Shown: positions 8,398 through 17,849 of the stretch, one piece after another | Numbering within the stretch: the first letter of the stretch is position 1 | Layout of the letters: every line of letters starts with the position of its first letter | From: Sulfuritalea sp. | GTDB lineage: Bacteria; Pseudomonadota; Gammaproteobacteria; Burkholderiales; Rhodocyclaceae | NCBI RefSeq assembly: GCF_017302275.1 | Contig: NZ_JAFLDR010000011.1 | Coordinates: 62,001 to 126,000 of the forward strand | Direction of reading: 5' to 3' | Length of the DNA stretch: 64,000 bases | The notes under the pieces: model-generated | The model's database searches: none | What the model was told of the DNA's origin: nothing | Seen by the model: the letters and a program-made list of their open reading frames with translations, nothing else | Position numbers and translations under genes: made by a program

Positions 8398-9333
8398 ATG
8401 AAATTTGCACTCGTATATCCCGGCCAGGGCTCCCAGTCGCTCGGCATGATGGCTGCGTATGGCGATTCTCAGGTGATTCGCGCGGCATTCGACGAGGCAT
8501 CCGCAGCGCTCGGCCGTGACCTGTGGCAACTGGTTTGCGAAGGCCCTGCGGAGCAGTTGAGCCAGACCGTCAATACCCAGCCCTTGATGCTGACTGCCGA
8601 CGTAGCCGTTTACCGGCTGTGGCTTGAAAAAGGCGGTGGCAAGCCCGCGATGGTCGCGGGACACAGCCTCGGCGAGTATTCTGCGCTGGTAGCTGCCGGA
8701 GTACTGACTCTGCGCGATGCGGTTCCGCTGGTCGAACAGCGCGCGAAAGCCATGCAGGCGGCCGTGCCGGCGGGTGAAGGCGCGATGGCGGCGGTGATGG
8801 GCCTCGATGCGGACGCTGTCGTCGCCGCCTGCGCCGAAGCGGCGCAGGGCCAGGTGGTGCAAGCGGTAAATTTCAATGAACCGAAGCAGACGGTGATTGC
8901 GGGCCACAAGGCTGCGGTGGAGCGCGCGGCGGAACTGGTCAAGGCGCGGGGGGCCAAGCGGGCATTGATGCTGCCGGTGTCGGCGCCGTTTCACTGCGCG
9001 CTGATGCAGCCAGCGGCGGATGCGTTGCGGATTCATCTCGCGGGCGTGGCGTTTGCCGCGCCTCAAATTGCCGTGGTAAACAATGTCGATGTCGCGCAAC
9101 TCGCCGATCCAGCCGCGATCCGTGACGCCTTGGTGCGGCAAGCCGCGTCGCCGGTTCGTTGGGTCGAAACCATGCAGGCGATGCATGCGGCCGGCGTAAC
9201 CCATGTATTCGAGTGCGGCCCGGGAAAGGTCTTGTCGGGACTGGTCAAGCGCTGCGTCGATCAACTCGTCGGCGCGGCGATGAACGATCTTGCCAGCATG
9301 GATGCGGCTCTGGCCGCGGTTCGAGGAGCATGA
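8398..9333 (+). CDS. fabD: Malonyl CoA-ACP transacylase FabD
   Basis: The 311-residue enzyme transfers malonyl from CoA to ACP. It starts MKFALVYPGQGSQSLGM and has the nucleophile motif GHSLGEYSALVAAG, the QRAKAMQ arginine region, and the catalytic His in SAPFHCALM. The length equals that of E. coli FabD within a few residues. ATG 8398 is chosen over an in-frame extension to 8167 that overlaps fabH. It lies between fabH and fabG. Confidence 0.97.
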   Translation: MKFALVYPGQGSQSLGMMAAYGDSQVIRAAFDEASAALGRDLWQLVCEGPAEQLSQTVNTQPLMLTADVAVYRLWLEKGGGKPAMVAGHSLGEYSALVAAGVLTLRDAVPLVEQRAKAMQAAVPAGEGAMAAVMGLDADAVVAACAEAAQGQVVQAVNFNEPKQTVIAGHKAAVERAAELVKARGAKRALMLPVSAPFHCALMQPAADALRIHLAGVAFAAPQIAVVNNVDVAQLADPAAIRDALVRQAASPVRWVETMQAMHAAGVTHVFECGPGKVLSGLVKRCVDQLVGAAMNDLASMDAALAAVRGA

Positions 9334-9334
9334 G

Positions 9335-10081
9335 ATGACGGATTTAAAAGGGCAGGTAGCGCTGGTGACCGGAGCATCGCGTGGTCTGGGCCGCGCCATT
9401 GCGCTGGAACTGGGTGCGCAGGGCGCTACCGTGATCGGTACCGCGACGACCGAGGCCGGTGCGGCGGAGATTCAGAAGGCATTGGATGAGGCTGGAATCG
9501 TCGGCTGGGGTGCCGCCGTCAATGTTACCGAGGCAACCGCCTGCGAGACGCTGGTCGGCGCGATTGAAAAGAAGTTCGGTGCTGTTTCCGTACTCGTCAA
9601 CAATGCCGGCATCACCCGCGACAACCTCGCGATGCGGATGAAAGACGACGAATGGGACCTGGTGATCGAGACCAATCTGAAGGCCGTATTCCGCCTTTCC
9701 AAGCTGGTCATGCGCGGCATGATGAAAGCGCGGTTTGGTCGCATCATCAATATCACATCCGTGGTCGGCGAAGCCGGCAATCCCGGTCAGGCCAATTACG
9801 CCGCGGCCAAGGCGGGAGTCGCGGGCATGAGCCGGGCGCTGGCCCAGGAACTGGGTAGCCGCAACGTCACCGTGAACTGCGTCGCGCCAGGATTCATCGA
9901 TACCGACATGACGCGCGGGCTGCCGGATGCCCAGCGCGATGCGCTGCTCGGCAAAATTCCGCTGGGCCGCCTTGGGCAACCGGAAGAGATCGCAGCGACG
10001 GTGGCGTTTCTGGCGTCGCCGCGTGCAGGTTACATCACCGGCAGCACGCTCAATGTCAATGGCGGCATGTACATGGCCTGA
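9335..10081 (+). CDS. fabG: 3-oxoacyl-ACP reductase FabG
   Basis: The 248-residue short-chain dehydrogenase reduces 3-oxoacyl-ACP with NADPH. Motifs are the cofactor loop VTGASRGLGRAIA, NNAGITRDNLAMRM, catalytic Ser in ITSVVGEAGN, YxxxK in NYAAAKAGVAG, and the C-terminal GSTLNVNGGMYM. A GAGGAG precedes ATG 9335 by about 7 nt, and the start lies 1 bp after the fabD stop. The position between fabD and acpP supports FabG over other short-chain dehydrogenases. Confidence 0.97.
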   Translation: MTDLKGQVALVTGASRGLGRAIALELGAQGATVIGTATTEAGAAEIQKALDEAGIVGWGAAVNVTEATACETLVGAIEKKFGAVSVLVNNAGITRDNLAMRMKDDEWDLVIETNLKAVFRLSKLVMRGMMKARFGRIINITSVVGEAGNPGQANYAAAKAGVAGMSRALAQELGSRNVTVNCVAPGFIDTDMTRGLPDAQRDALLGKIPLGRLGQPEEIAATVAFLASPRAGYITGSTLNVNGGMYMA

Positions 10082-10111
10082 CCGTATGTCGAACCCGCAA
10101 GGGCCTCCGGC

Positions 10112-10120
10112 TGTTAAAAT
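10112..10120 (+). promoter_or_regulatory. Candidate extended -10 promoter for acpP
   Basis: TGTTAAAAT at 10112-10120 fits an extended -10 (TGn plus TAAAAT) in the fabG-acpP gap, with no clear -35 box. Start of transcription would be near 10127, leaving a leader of about 40 nt. A separate promoter would fit the high demand for ACP. Confidence 0.4.
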
Positions 10121-10167
10121 AAGCAGGTTTTTTTACCATCCGAACAATCAAGGGAAGGAGTTTCAAG

Positions 10168-10407
10168 ATGGAGAACATCGAACAACGCGTCAAGAAGATC
10201 GTCGCCGAGCAACTGGGCGTCAATGAGGCCGACATCAAGAACGAATCGAACTTCGTCGATGATCTCGGTGCCGACTCGCTCGATACGGTCGAATTGGTGA
10301 TGGCGCTGGAGGAGGAGTTCGAGTGCGAGATTCCGGACGAAGATGCGGAGAAGATCACCACCGTGCAGCAGGCCATTGACTACGTCAACGCCAACATCAA
10401 GAAGTAA
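10168..10407 (+). CDS. acpP: Acyl carrier protein AcpP
   Basis: The 79-residue acidic protein carries growing acyl chains on a phosphopantetheine attached to Ser in the motif [20 protein letters not shown]. AcpS, which adds this group, is encoded at 24220. The sequence [17 protein letters not shown] and the C-terminal [14 protein letters not shown] are typical. AAGGAG precedes the start. It lies between fabG and fabF with its own likely promoter. Confidence 0.98.
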   Translation: MENIEQRVKKIVAEQLGVNEADIKNESNFVDDLGADSLDTVELVMALEEEFECEIPDEDAEKITTVQQAIDYVNANIKK

Positions 10408-10431
10408 TTGACAGTTTTTTCGGAGTCCATC

Positions 10432-11667
10432 GTGTCGCGACGCCGCGTGGTCGTTACCGGTCTTGGCGTGATCTCGCCGGTCGGCAATAGCGTTCCGGAA
10501 GCCTGGGACAACCTTACCGCCGGACGAAGCGGGATTGGACGCATCACCAAGTTCGATCCGACGGCTTTCAAGGCGCAGATCGCCGGCGAAGTGAAGAACT
10601 TCGACGTCACCGCCTACCTGTCGACCAAGGAAGCGCGGCGCATGGACAGCTTCATCCACTTCGGCATGGCGGCCGGCATCCAGGCCCTGCGTGACGCGGG
10701 GCTCGATACGCCGCAGGCCGACGCGGAAAGCATCGGGGTGAACATCGGTTCGGGAATCGGCGGCCTGCCGATGATCGAGACGACGCACCACGACTTCCTT
10801 GCCGGCGGTCCGCGCAAGATTTCGCCGTTCTTCATTCCGGGCACCATCAGCAACATGATCTCGGGCAACCTGTCGATCATGTTCGGCCTCAAGGGACCGA
10901 ATATCGCCATCGTCACGGCATGCACCACCGGCTTGCACGCGATCGGCCTTTCGGCCCGCATGATCGAATACGGCGATGCCGACGTGATGGTCTGCGGTGG
11001 CGCCGAAGCGACGGTTTCGCCGCTGGCCATTGGCGGCTTCGCCTCGGCGCAGGCGCTGTCGACGCGCAACGATGATCCCGCCACGGCATCGCGTCCATGG
11101 GACAAGGACCGCGACGGCTTCGTCATGGGCGAAGGCGCCGGCGTCTTGGTCCTCGAGGAATACCAACACGCCAGGAAGCGTGGCGCAAAGGTTTATGCGG
11201 AACTGGTCGGTTTCGGCATGAGCGGGGATGCGTTCCACATGACGGCACCGGACACCGACGGCCCGCGCCGCAGCATGCTCAATGCACTGAAGAATGCGGG
11301 CGTCAATGCCGACCAGGTCAACTATGTCAATGCGCACGGCACCTCGACGCCGCTGGGCGACAAGAACGAGACCGAAGCCATCAAACTGGCCCTGGGTATC
11401 GACGCGGCGAAGCGGACGGTGGTCAATTCGACCAAGTCGATGACCGGCCACCTGCTGGGCGGCGCCGGTGGCCTTGAGTCGGTATTCACTGTACTTGCCG
11501 TGCACCACCAGGTTTCGCCGCCGACCATCAACATATTCAACCAGGATCCGGAGTGCGATCTGGATTACTGCGCCAACACGGCGCGCTCGATGAAAATCGA
11601 CGTGGCGGTGAAGAACAATTTCGGCTTCGGCGGAACCAACGGCACGCTGGTCTTCCGGCGAGTCTGA
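10432..11667 (+). CDS. fabF: Beta-ketoacyl-ACP synthase II FabF
   Basis: The condensing enzyme elongates acyl-ACP with malonyl-ACP. The catalytic set is Cys in VTACTTGLHAIG, His in NAHGTSTPLGD and His in STKSMTGHLLGGAGG. GTG 10432 is preferred because GGAG lies 6 nt before it and it gives 411 residues (E. coli 413) starting SRRRVVVTGLG. A TTG directly after the acpP stop at 10408 is a possible alternative. It is the last gene of the fab cluster. Confidence 0.97.
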   Translation: MSRRRVVVTGLGVISPVGNSVPEAWDNLTAGRSGIGRITKFDPTAFKAQIAGEVKNFDVTAYLSTKEARRMDSFIHFGMAAGIQALRDAGLDTPQADAESIGVNIGSGIGGLPMIETTHHDFLAGGPRKISPFFIPGTISNMISGNLSIMFGLKGPNIAIVTACTTGLHAIGLSARMIEYGDADVMVCGGAEATVSPLAIGGFASAQALSTRNDDPATASRPWDKDRDGFVMGEGAGVLVLEEYQHARKRGAKVYAELVGFGMSGDAFHMTAPDTDGPRRSMLNALKNAGVNADQVNYVNAHGTSTPLGDKNETEAIKLALGIDAAKRTVVNSTKSMTGHLLGGAGGLESVFTVLAVHHQVSPPTINIFNQDPECDLDYCANTARSMKIDVAVKNNFGFGGTNGTLVFRRV

Positions 11668-11682
11668 TTTCCGGCGCGGGCG

Positions 11683-12105
11683 ATGAAGCCGGTCGCGCCG
11701 CTCACAATTCCGCTCAGGCCATCGCGCCGGTTGTTGCTGGTCCAGGTGATTGCGCATCTCGTCGCCGGCGGCGCCGTGATGGTGAGTACGATTCCTTCCT
11801 GGCTTGCGGCCGCGCTGCTGCTGCTGGTCGGACTGTCCCTGACGCGCCAGCAGCGTTTGTCGCCAGTGACCGCAATTGTTCTGCGTGGTGACGGCAATAT
11901 CGATATAGTCGGCGCTGACGGTACGGCCATCGAGGGCGCCGTCCATCCGCACACGCTGGTGCTGTCTTTTATTGTGGTTCTGTTGTATCGCCAGCAAGGC
12001 CGCCTGCGCTCGCTGGTGCTGCCGGGCGACAGCCTTGCAACCGAGGATTTCCGCCAGCTTCGACTCTGGCTCCGCTGGCAATCAAGCGCGGCGCGCCTTG
12101 CCTGA
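11683..12105 (+). CDS. YgfX-like small membrane protein
   Basis: The 140-residue protein has two adjacent membrane segments (about residues 18-36 and 41-55) followed by a soluble domain with VTAIVLRGDGNIDIVGADG and ending in LRLWLRWQ. This layout resembles the YgfX (CptA-like) family, often found between fabF and nadB/rpoE in Betaproteobacteria. E. coli YgfX is proposed to affect cell division as a partner of SdhE. No SdhE-type gene lies beside it here, so the function is uncertain. It converges with nadB. Confidence 0.6.
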   Translation: MKPVAPLTIPLRPSRRLLLVQVIAHLVAGGAVMVSTIPSWLAAALLLLVGLSLTRQQRLSPVTAIVLRGDGNIDIVGADGTAIEGAVHPHTLVLSFIVVLLYRQQGRLRSLVLPGDSLATEDFRQLRLWLRWQSSAARLA

Positions 12106-12116
12106 CGCGACGGCGG

Positions 12117-13709
12117 TCAGGGCTGGCGCGGGTGTAACACGGTTTCCAGCGCGCGTGGCAGGGTTTCGGGATAGTCGAGGCTGAAATGGAGGCCGCGGCT
12201 TTCATGGCGGCGCAGTGCGCTTTTCACGATCAGGTGCGCGGTCAGCACGAGGTTGCGCAATTCGATCAGGTCGTTGCCGACCCGGTAGTTCGCGTAGTAC
12301 TCGTCGATCTCCTTTTCCAGCAGGCGGATCCGGTTCAACGCCCGTTCCAGGCGCTTGTTGGTACGAACGATGCCGACATAGTCCCACATGAAGCGGCGCA
12401 ACTCGGCCCAGTTGTGCGAAATCACGATCTCCTCGTCGGCATCGCGCACGCGGCTTTCATCCCACTGCGGCAGGTGCGGCAACGGCGTCACCGGCGCGGC
12501 AAGAATGTCCTGCGCCGCCGCGGCGGAAAAAACCACGCATTCGAGCAGGGAGTTCGAAGCCAGGCGGTTGGCGCCATGCAGACCGGTGAAACTTGTCTCG
12601 CCGACGGCATAGAGTCCGCTCAGGTCGGTACGTGCGTTCAAGTCCGTGACGACACCACCGCAAGTGTAATGGGCGGCGGGCACCACCGGTATCGGCTCGC
12701 GCGTGATGTCTATGCCAAGTTGCAGGCAGCGGGCGAGGATGGTCGGAAAATGCTCTTCGAGGAAATCGGCTGACTTGTGAGTCATGTCGAGGAACACGCA
12801 GTCGACGCCGTGGCGCTTCATCTCGTAGTCGATGGCGCGGGCGACGATGTCGCGCGGCGCCAGTTCCGCGCGGCTGTCGTGGTCGGGCATGAAGCGCTTG
12901 CCGTCGGGCAGGCGCAACAGTCCGCCCTCGCCGCGCAGGGCTTCGGAAATCAGGAAGGACTTGGCATGCGGGTGGTACAGGCAGGTAGGATGGAACTGGA
13001 TGAACTCCATGTTCGCCACCCGGCAGCCGGCGCGCCAGGCCATCGCCACCCCGTCCCCCGTCGCGGTGTCGGGGTTGGTGGTGTAGAGGTAGACCTTGCC
13101 GGCACCACCGGTCGCCAGTACCGTCTGGCTGGCGCCGAGCGTCAGCACGCGGTCACGGACGACATCCAGTACGTAAGCCCCCAGGCAACGATTGCGCGGC
13201 AGGCCGAGTTTGGCCGCGGTGATCAGATCGACCGCGATGTGGCGTTCCAGCACCGTAATGTTGGAATGCTCGCGTACCTGCTCGGTGAGGGTCTGCTGTA
13301 CCGCGGTTCCCGTCGCGTCGGCGGCATGGATGATGCGACGCTGGCCATGGCCGCCCTCGCGCGTCAGGTGGAAACCCAGCGCGGAATCGTCCGGCGTGAA
13401 TGGGACGCCACGCCCGATCAGCCACTCGATCGCCTCGCGTCCGTGCTCGACGACGAAACGGGTCGCCATCGGATCGCACAGGCCGGCGCCGGCGGTCGAG
13501 GTGTCGCTCACATGGGCGTCTATGGTGTCGGCCGGATCGAGGACCGCGGCGATGCCGCCCTGTGCCCAGGCCGACGCCGAGTCGGTCAGCATTCTTTTGG
13601 TGACCAGCGCGACTCGCAGGCTGCCGGCCAGGCGCAGGGCCAATGACTGGCCGGCGAGGCCGCTGCCGATGATGAGGACGTCGAAATGCTGGATGGCGGC
13701 GGGATTCAT
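12117..13709 (-). CDS. nadB: L-aspartate oxidase NadB
   Basis: The 530-residue flavoprotein oxidises aspartate to iminoaspartate, the first step of NAD synthesis. It has the FAD-binding start [33 protein letters not shown], the active-site [16 protein letters not shown], and the C-terminal [20 protein letters not shown] and [14 protein letters not shown]. The C-terminal helical domain is intact. Length matches E. coli NadB (540). It is divergent from rpoE, as in E. coli. Confidence 0.97.
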   Translation of the reverse strand: MNPAAIQHFDVLIIGSGLAGQSLALRLAGSLRVALVTKRMLTDSASAWAQGGIAAVLDPADTIDAHVSDTSTAGAGLCDPMATRFVVEHGREAIEWLIGRGVPFTPDDSALGFHLTREGGHGQRRIIHAADATGTAVQQTLTEQVREHSNITVLERHIAVDLITAAKLGLPRNRCLGAYVLDVVRDRVLTLGASQTVLATGGAGKVYLYTTNPDTATGDGVAMAWRAGCRVANMEFIQFHPTCLYHPHAKSFLISEALRGEGGLLRLPDGKRFMPDHDSRAELAPRDIVARAIDYEMKRHGVDCVFLDMTHKSADFLEEHFPTILARCLQLGIDITREPIPVVPAAHYTCGGVVTDLNARTDLSGLYAVGETSFTGLHGANRLASNSLLECVVFSAAAAQDILAAPVTPLPHLPQWDESRVRDADEEIVISHNWAELRRFMWDYVGIVRTNKRLERALNRIRLLEKEIDEYYANYRVGNDLIELRNLVLTAHLIVKSALRRHESRGLHFSLDYPETLPRALETVLHPRQP

Positions 13710-13751
13710 GGGGCGGGACTATATCACTGGCGTCATGACCCGGCCGGACGT

Positions 13752-13780
13752 GGAACTAATCGCAAGGGGCTTGGTCACTG
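13752..13780 (+). promoter_or_regulatory. Candidate sigma-E-type promoter upstream of rpoE
   Basis: GGAACTA at 13752-13758 and GTCACT at 13774-13779, 15 nt apart, resemble the sigma-E consensus (GGAACTT, then TCnnA). Its position in the nadB-rpoE divergent gap suggests autoregulation of rpoE. The -10 match is only partial. Confidence 0.35.
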
Positions 13781-13837
13781 TCGGCAACGGTCGCTTTTGC
13801 AGCGGCCGGAGCATTGGGAAATATGGGCGAAGTGGCT

Positions 13838-13846
13838 TGTTATACT
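13838..13846 (+). promoter_or_regulatory. Candidate housekeeping (extended -10) promoter of rpoE
   Basis: TGTTATACT at 13838-13846 is a good extended -10 element (TGn plus TATACT), with no well-placed -35. Transcription would begin near 13853 and give a leader of about 50 nt before rpoE. Confidence 0.45.
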
Positions 13847-13905
13847 CGCTTGCGGCCATTCTGGAGCCGTGTATTTTTGTCTGGCGGGAATTGACGGCAA
13901 GGCCC

Positions 13906-14505
13906 ATGGGTGATCGCGAAGCGGACCGGATACTGGTCGAGCGTGTGCAGGCGGGTGACAAGCAGGCTTTCGGCTTGCTGGTTTCCAAGTACCAGCGCAA
14001 GCTCGCGCGTCTGGTTTCGCGCATGGTGCGTGACTCGGCCGAGGTGGAAGATATTGTTCAGGACAGTTTTATCAGGGCCTATCGGGCGTTGCCGGGTTTT
14101 CGCAACGACAGCGCCTTTTACACCTGGCTGTACCGGATCGGCGTCAATACAGCGAAGAACTGGCTTGTCACCCATGGCCGGCGCGCTTCGGCAACGACGG
14201 GAGTGGATAGTGAGGAGGCCGAAGGGTATGACGATGCCGATCTGCTGCGCGACACCGACACCCCGGAACGGCTGTTGATGACCAAGCAGATCGGACAGAC
14301 GGTCAATTCGGCGATGGAAGCCTTGCCCGAGGATTTGCGCACCGCGATCGTGCTGCGCGAGATCGACGGCCTGTCCTACGAGGAAATCGCCCAGGTGATG
14401 GACTGTCCGATTGGAACGGTAAGGTCGCGGATTTTCCGCGCACGCGACGCGATTTCGGAGAAGTTGAGGCCCTTGCTCGATGCGGCTCCCGACAAGAGAT
14501 GGTGA
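13906..14505 (+). CDS. rpoE: RNA polymerase sigma factor RpoE (AlgU)
   Basis: The 199-residue ECF sigma factor directs the envelope-stress regulon. Region 2 (VSRMVRDSAEVEDIVQDSFIRAYRALPGF, in part) and region 4 (IVLREIDGLSYEEIAQVMD) with GTVRSRIFRARDAI match the RpoE/AlgU family. ATG 13906 gives the standard length; an in-frame extension upstream overlaps nadB and is not credible. RseA, RseB, RseC and MucD follow in order, so the whole regulatory module is present. Confidence 0.96.
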   Translation: MGDREADRILVERVQAGDKQAFGLLVSKYQRKLARLVSRMVRDSAEVEDIVQDSFIRAYRALPGFRNDSAFYTWLYRIGVNTAKNWLVTHGRRASATTGVDSEEAEGYDDADLLRDTDTPERLLMTKQIGQTVNSAMEALPEDLRTAIVLREIDGLSYEEIAQVMDCPIGTVRSRIFRARDAISEKLRPLLDAAPDKRW

Positions 14506-14509
14506 GATC

Positions 14510-15013
14510 ATGAAGACACGAATATCGGCACTGATGGACGGCGAACTCGAAGGCCACGAGATTGCGGATACGCTAAGGGAACTGCGGCGCAGCGAGGATC
14601 TGCGCAGCGAGTGGTGCGATTGTCAGTTGATCGGGGCGGCCTTGCGCGACGAATCGAAGCTCGAACTCGACGTCACGGCACGCGTGATGGCTGCGCTCGA
14701 ACTGGAACCCGCCGTCATCGCGCCGGCGCGTCGTCGTACCGACACCTGGCAACGGCCCTTGCTGGCCCTGGCGGCGTCCGCCGCCGGCGTTGCCCTCGTG
14801 GCCTGGCTGGCATTGGTGCCCGGCGGCGAACTGGCGCCGGCTCGCGAGCCGATCCTGGCCAGCGTGCGGCAGGCGACGGTACCTGTTCAGGCGCAGTCGA
14901 CGCCGCGCCTGCAAGAGTACCTGGTTGCGCATCAGGCTTACGCTCCGGGCGGTGCCATGATCGGCGGCGCGCGCAACATCCGCACCGTCGCCGCCTCGGG
15001 GGATGCCCGTTGA
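14510..15013 (+). CDS. rseA: Anti-sigma factor RseA (MucA-like)
   Basis: The 167-residue inner-membrane protein starts KTRISALMDGELEGHEI, the conserved sigma-binding start of RseA/MucA, and has one membrane helix near residues 82-101 (LLALAASAAGVALVAWLALV). The N-terminus binds RpoE in the cytoplasm and the C-terminus lies in the periplasm, where proteolysis releases the sigma factor under stress. It starts 4 bp after rpoE, and its TGA stop overlaps the rseB ATG. Confidence 0.92.
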   Translation: MKTRISALMDGELEGHEIADTLRELRRSEDLRSEWCDCQLIGAALRDESKLELDVTARVMAALELEPAVIAPARRRTDTWQRPLLALAASAAGVALVAWLALVPGGELAPAREPILASVRQATVPVQAQSTPRLQEYLVAHQAYAPGGAMIGGARNIRTVAASGDAR

Positions 15014-15969
15014 TGGCGGGTGTTCGCACCACCTTGCTGGTCCTGTCGGTATTACTGCCGGTCGCCGTGCCTGCAATTGCCGACGACGGCCTGGCACTGC
15101 TGAACCGCATCGCCCAGGGCTCGCGGGTGCTGACCTACAGCGGCACTTTCGTCTATCGCAGCGGCGGCAAGGTGGATACGTCCCGCATCGTGCGATCGCA
15201 GAGCAACGGTGTCGAGATCGAGAAAATCGAGGCGCTCGACGGCAGCCCGCGCGAGGTCTTCCGCGTCGGCAATGATGTCAAATGCTTTTTTCCGGAAGAG
15301 AAGCTGTTGATCGTCGAAAGTCGTTCGAAACAGCGCGAATTCCCCGCGCTGCTGCCGGCCGGCCTGGGCAGCCTGCCCGAACACTATGCCATCCGCACCG
15401 GCGGCGTGGGTCGCGTCGCCGGCGTCACGAGTCGCGCCGTATTGCTCGAGCCGCGTGACGAGTTGCGCTATGGGCACGAATTCTGGATGGACGTTGCCAG
15501 CGGACTTCTGCTAAAGGCCAGCCTTGTCGGTCCGAACGGCGAGACGCTCGAATCGTTCGCCTTCACCCATGTAAAGATCGGCGGCCCCCTGGAACAAGAT
15601 GCCCTGAAACCCGGCTTCGACAGCGAACGCGTGCGCGTGCAACGGGTGCAAACCATCGAGCTCAAACCCGATGACATCGGCTGGAACTTTCGCAGCCTTC
15701 CCGGATTTCGCAAGGTGGCCGCCATGAAGCGTCAGGCGGCGCCCGACAAGCCCGAAAGCGTGCATGTGATGTTTTCCGACGGTCTGGCTTCGATCTCTGT
15801 GTTCATCGAACCCGGTGGTTCGGCAAGCGATGCGGAGGCGCAGGCAACGGTGGGACCGGTCAATGTATTTCGGCGCCAGGTGGGCGAGTACCGCGTGGTG
15901 GTCATGGGCGAGGTCCCGGCGCTGGCCGTCCGGCGACTTGGCGAGGGCATGGAAAGAAAGCGCAAATGA
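15013..15969 (+). CDS. rseB: Sigma-E regulatory protein RseB (MucB)
   Basis: The 318-residue periplasmic protein has a signal peptide (about residues 1-23, ending VPAIA) and the two-domain RseB layout: LolA-like LLNRIAQGSRVLTYSGTFVY and a C-terminal domain with SVHVMFSDGLASISVFIEP. RseB binds RseA and shields it from cleavage, and senses misplaced lipoproteins or LPS. ATG 15013 overlaps the rseA stop (TGATG), giving coupling. The stop overlaps rseC. Confidence 0.92.
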   Translation: MAGVRTTLLVLSVLLPVAVPAIADDGLALLNRIAQGSRVLTYSGTFVYRSGGKVDTSRIVRSQSNGVEIEKIEALDGSPREVFRVGNDVKCFFPEEKLLIVESRSKQREFPALLPAGLGSLPEHYAIRTGGVGRVAGVTSRAVLLEPRDELRYGHEFWMDVASGLLLKASLVGPNGETLESFAFTHVKIGGPLEQDALKPGFDSERVRVQRVQTIELKPDDIGWNFRSLPGFRKVAAMKRQAAPDKPESVHVMFSDGLASISVFIEPGGSASDAEAQATVGPVNVFRRQVGEYRVVVMGEVPALAVRRLGEGMERKRK

Positions 15970-16412
15970 GCCAGTGCGAGGCGCGGGTGGTGGCGGCTTC
16001 CGGCAGCGAAGTCTGGGTTGAAGTGGCGGGAAGAGCCCCCACCTGCGGCAACTGCAAGACCGCGGATGCCTGCCAGACCGGCTTGCTCGGGCTGACCGCC
16101 GGACCAAGGCGGTATCGGGTGGTGAACCGCGTCGGTGCGCAGGTCGGTGATCAGGTGCAACTGGTCGTCGCCGAAGGCACCCTGTGGCGCGCTTCGCTGT
16201 GGTCCTACGCAGCGCCGCTGCTGCTGGCCATCAGCGGCGCGGTCATCGGCCAATCCATGTCCGGCGATGCGGCGGCCGTGGCGGGAACGGTGGTCGGCCT
16301 GGTTTGCGGCGTGGGCGTGTTGCGCTGGAATGAAGTCCGGGCGCGGGGTGAAGGGAGTCTGTTTACGTTGCAGGTTCGGACCATGGAAAAGCGATTCAAG
16401 GAGCAATCATGA
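15966..16412 (+). CDS. rseC: RseC/MucC family positive regulator of sigma-E activity
   Basis: The 148-residue protein has the RseC layout. The N-terminal cysteine cluster is CGNCKTADACQTG, and two membrane helices follow (about residues 80-94 and 100-119). Related proteins act in reduction of SoxR or modulate sigma-E. The ATG overlaps the rseB stop, and its own stop overlaps mucD (ATGA at 16409-16412). Its exact role here is inferred from position. Confidence 0.88.
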   Translation: MSQCEARVVAASGSEVWVEVAGRAPTCGNCKTADACQTGLLGLTAGPRRYRVVNRVGAQVGDQVQLVVAEGTLWRASLWSYAAPLLLAISGAVIGQSMSGDAAAVAGTVVGLVCGVGVLRWNEVRARGEGSLFTLQVRTMEKRFKEQS

Positions 16413-17839
16413 AGAAATACCTCATCACACTCGTAGTGGCATTCGGCGCCTTGCTGGGCGTTCAGGCCCAGGCCCGCGACCTGCCGGACTTTACCGAACT
16501 GGTCGAGAAACAAGGTGCCACGGTGGTCAATATCAGCACAACCCAGATGATCAAGGGACGTCGTGGCGCTCACCCTTTCCCGTTCGATGGCGACGACGCG
16601 GCACAGGAACTGCTGCGGCGCTTTTTCCCCGGCCAGATTCCGAACCTGCCGGGCATGCCGCAAGAGTTCAAGAACCGCTCGCTGGGTTCCGGCTTCATCG
16701 TCAGCGCCGACGGCCATATCCTGACCAACGCGCACGTGGTCGATGGTGCCGACGAAGTTCTGGTCAAGCTCACCGACAAGCGCGAGTTCAAGGCCAAGGT
16801 GCTCGGCAGCGACAAGCGCACCGACGTGGCCCTGATCAAGATCGACGCCAACAACCTCCCGGTCGCCCGGCTTGGTGATTCGACCAAGCTCAAGGTCGGC
16901 GAGTGGGTGGTGGCGATCGGTTCGCCCTTCGGATTCGAAAACACGGTGACCGCGGGTATCGTCAGTGCCAAGGGACGCTCCCTGGCCCACGAGAATTTCG
17001 TCCCGTTCATCCAGACCGACGTGGCGATCAATCCAGGAAATTCGGGCGGGCCGCTGTTCAACATGAAGGGTGAAGTGATCGGCATCAACTCACAGATTTA
17101 CTCGCGATCCGGTGGCTCCATGGGCCTGTCCTTCGCGATTCCGATCGACCTGGCGATGGACGTGCAGACCCAGCTCAAGGCCAAGGGCAAGGTCAGTCGC
17201 GGCCGCCTTGGCATCGGTATCCAGGAAGTCAGCAAGGAACTGGCCGAATCCTTCAACCTGGGCAAGCCGCAAGGCGCCCTTGTCGCGTCGGTCGAGAAGG
17301 GCTCGGCGGCGGACAAGGCCGGCATCGAAGTCGGCGACATCATCCTCAAGTTCGACGGCAAGGCCGTCGCCGAATCGAGCGACCTGCCGCGCATGGTCGG
17401 TTCGACGCGCCCGGGCAGCAAGGCCACGGTACAGGTCTGGCGCAAGGGCAGTTCGCGCGAACTGGGCGTGACGGTCGGCGAAATTCCCGATGAAGACGGC
17501 AGCTCGCGCACCGCCAGTCGCGGCGGCAAGTCGGTCGAGCCGCCGCCGAACCGGCTTGGCCTGGTGCTGTCGGTACCGACGGCCGAGCAGAAACGCGCCC
17601 TTGGCATCCAGCACGGCCTCATCGTCGACGAGGTGAAGAGCAGCGGCGCCCGCTCTGAATTGCGTGCCGGCGACGTCATCCTCTCGGCAATCGTCAAGGG
17701 CAGCCAGGTCGAGGTCAAGTCGCCGGCGCAGTTCAACGACCTGCTGCAAGGGCTCGAAAAGAGCGGCTCCATGACGCTGCTGGTGCGGCGTGGCGACGCG
17801 CAGACCTTCATCACCATCAAGGGGGCGTCCGATAAGTAA
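16409..17839 (+). CDS. mucD: Periplasmic serine protease MucD (DegP/HtrA family)
   Basis: The 476-residue protein has a signal peptide (residues 1-23, ending VQAQA), a trypsin-like domain with catalytic His in LTNAHVVDG, Asp in KRTDVALIKID and Ser in NPGNSGGPLFN, and two PDZ domains (about residues 265-355 and 380-470). It degrades or refolds damaged envelope proteins. It closes the rpoE-rseABC operon through an ATGA overlap, so it is probably made under sigma-E control. Confidence 0.95.
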   Translation: MKKYLITLVVAFGALLGVQAQARDLPDFTELVEKQGATVVNISTTQMIKGRRGAHPFPFDGDDAAQELLRRFFPGQIPNLPGMPQEFKNRSLGSGFIVSADGHILTNAHVVDGADEVLVKLTDKREFKAKVLGSDKRTDVALIKIDANNLPVARLGDSTKLKVGEWVVAIGSPFGFENTVTAGIVSAKGRSLAHENFVPFIQTDVAINPGNSGGPLFNMKGEVIGINSQIYSRSGGSMGLSFAIPIDLAMDVQTQLKAKGKVSRGRLGIGIQEVSKELAESFNLGKPQGALVASVEKGSAADKAGIEVGDIILKFDGKAVAESSDLPRMVGSTRPGSKATVQVWRKGSSRELGVTVGEIPDEDGSSRTASRGGKSVEPPPNRLGLVLSVPTAEQKRALGIQHGLIVDEVKSSGARSELRAGDVILSAIVKGSQVEVKSPAQFNDLLQGLEKSGSMTLLVRRGDAQTFITIKGASDK

Positions 17840-17849
17840 CGGCCAGCCG

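Noticed and set aside
10114-12081. A 655-codon minus-strand frame over acpP-fabF
   Set aside because: It is the antisense shadow of fabF; the plus-strand gene has full catalytic motifs.
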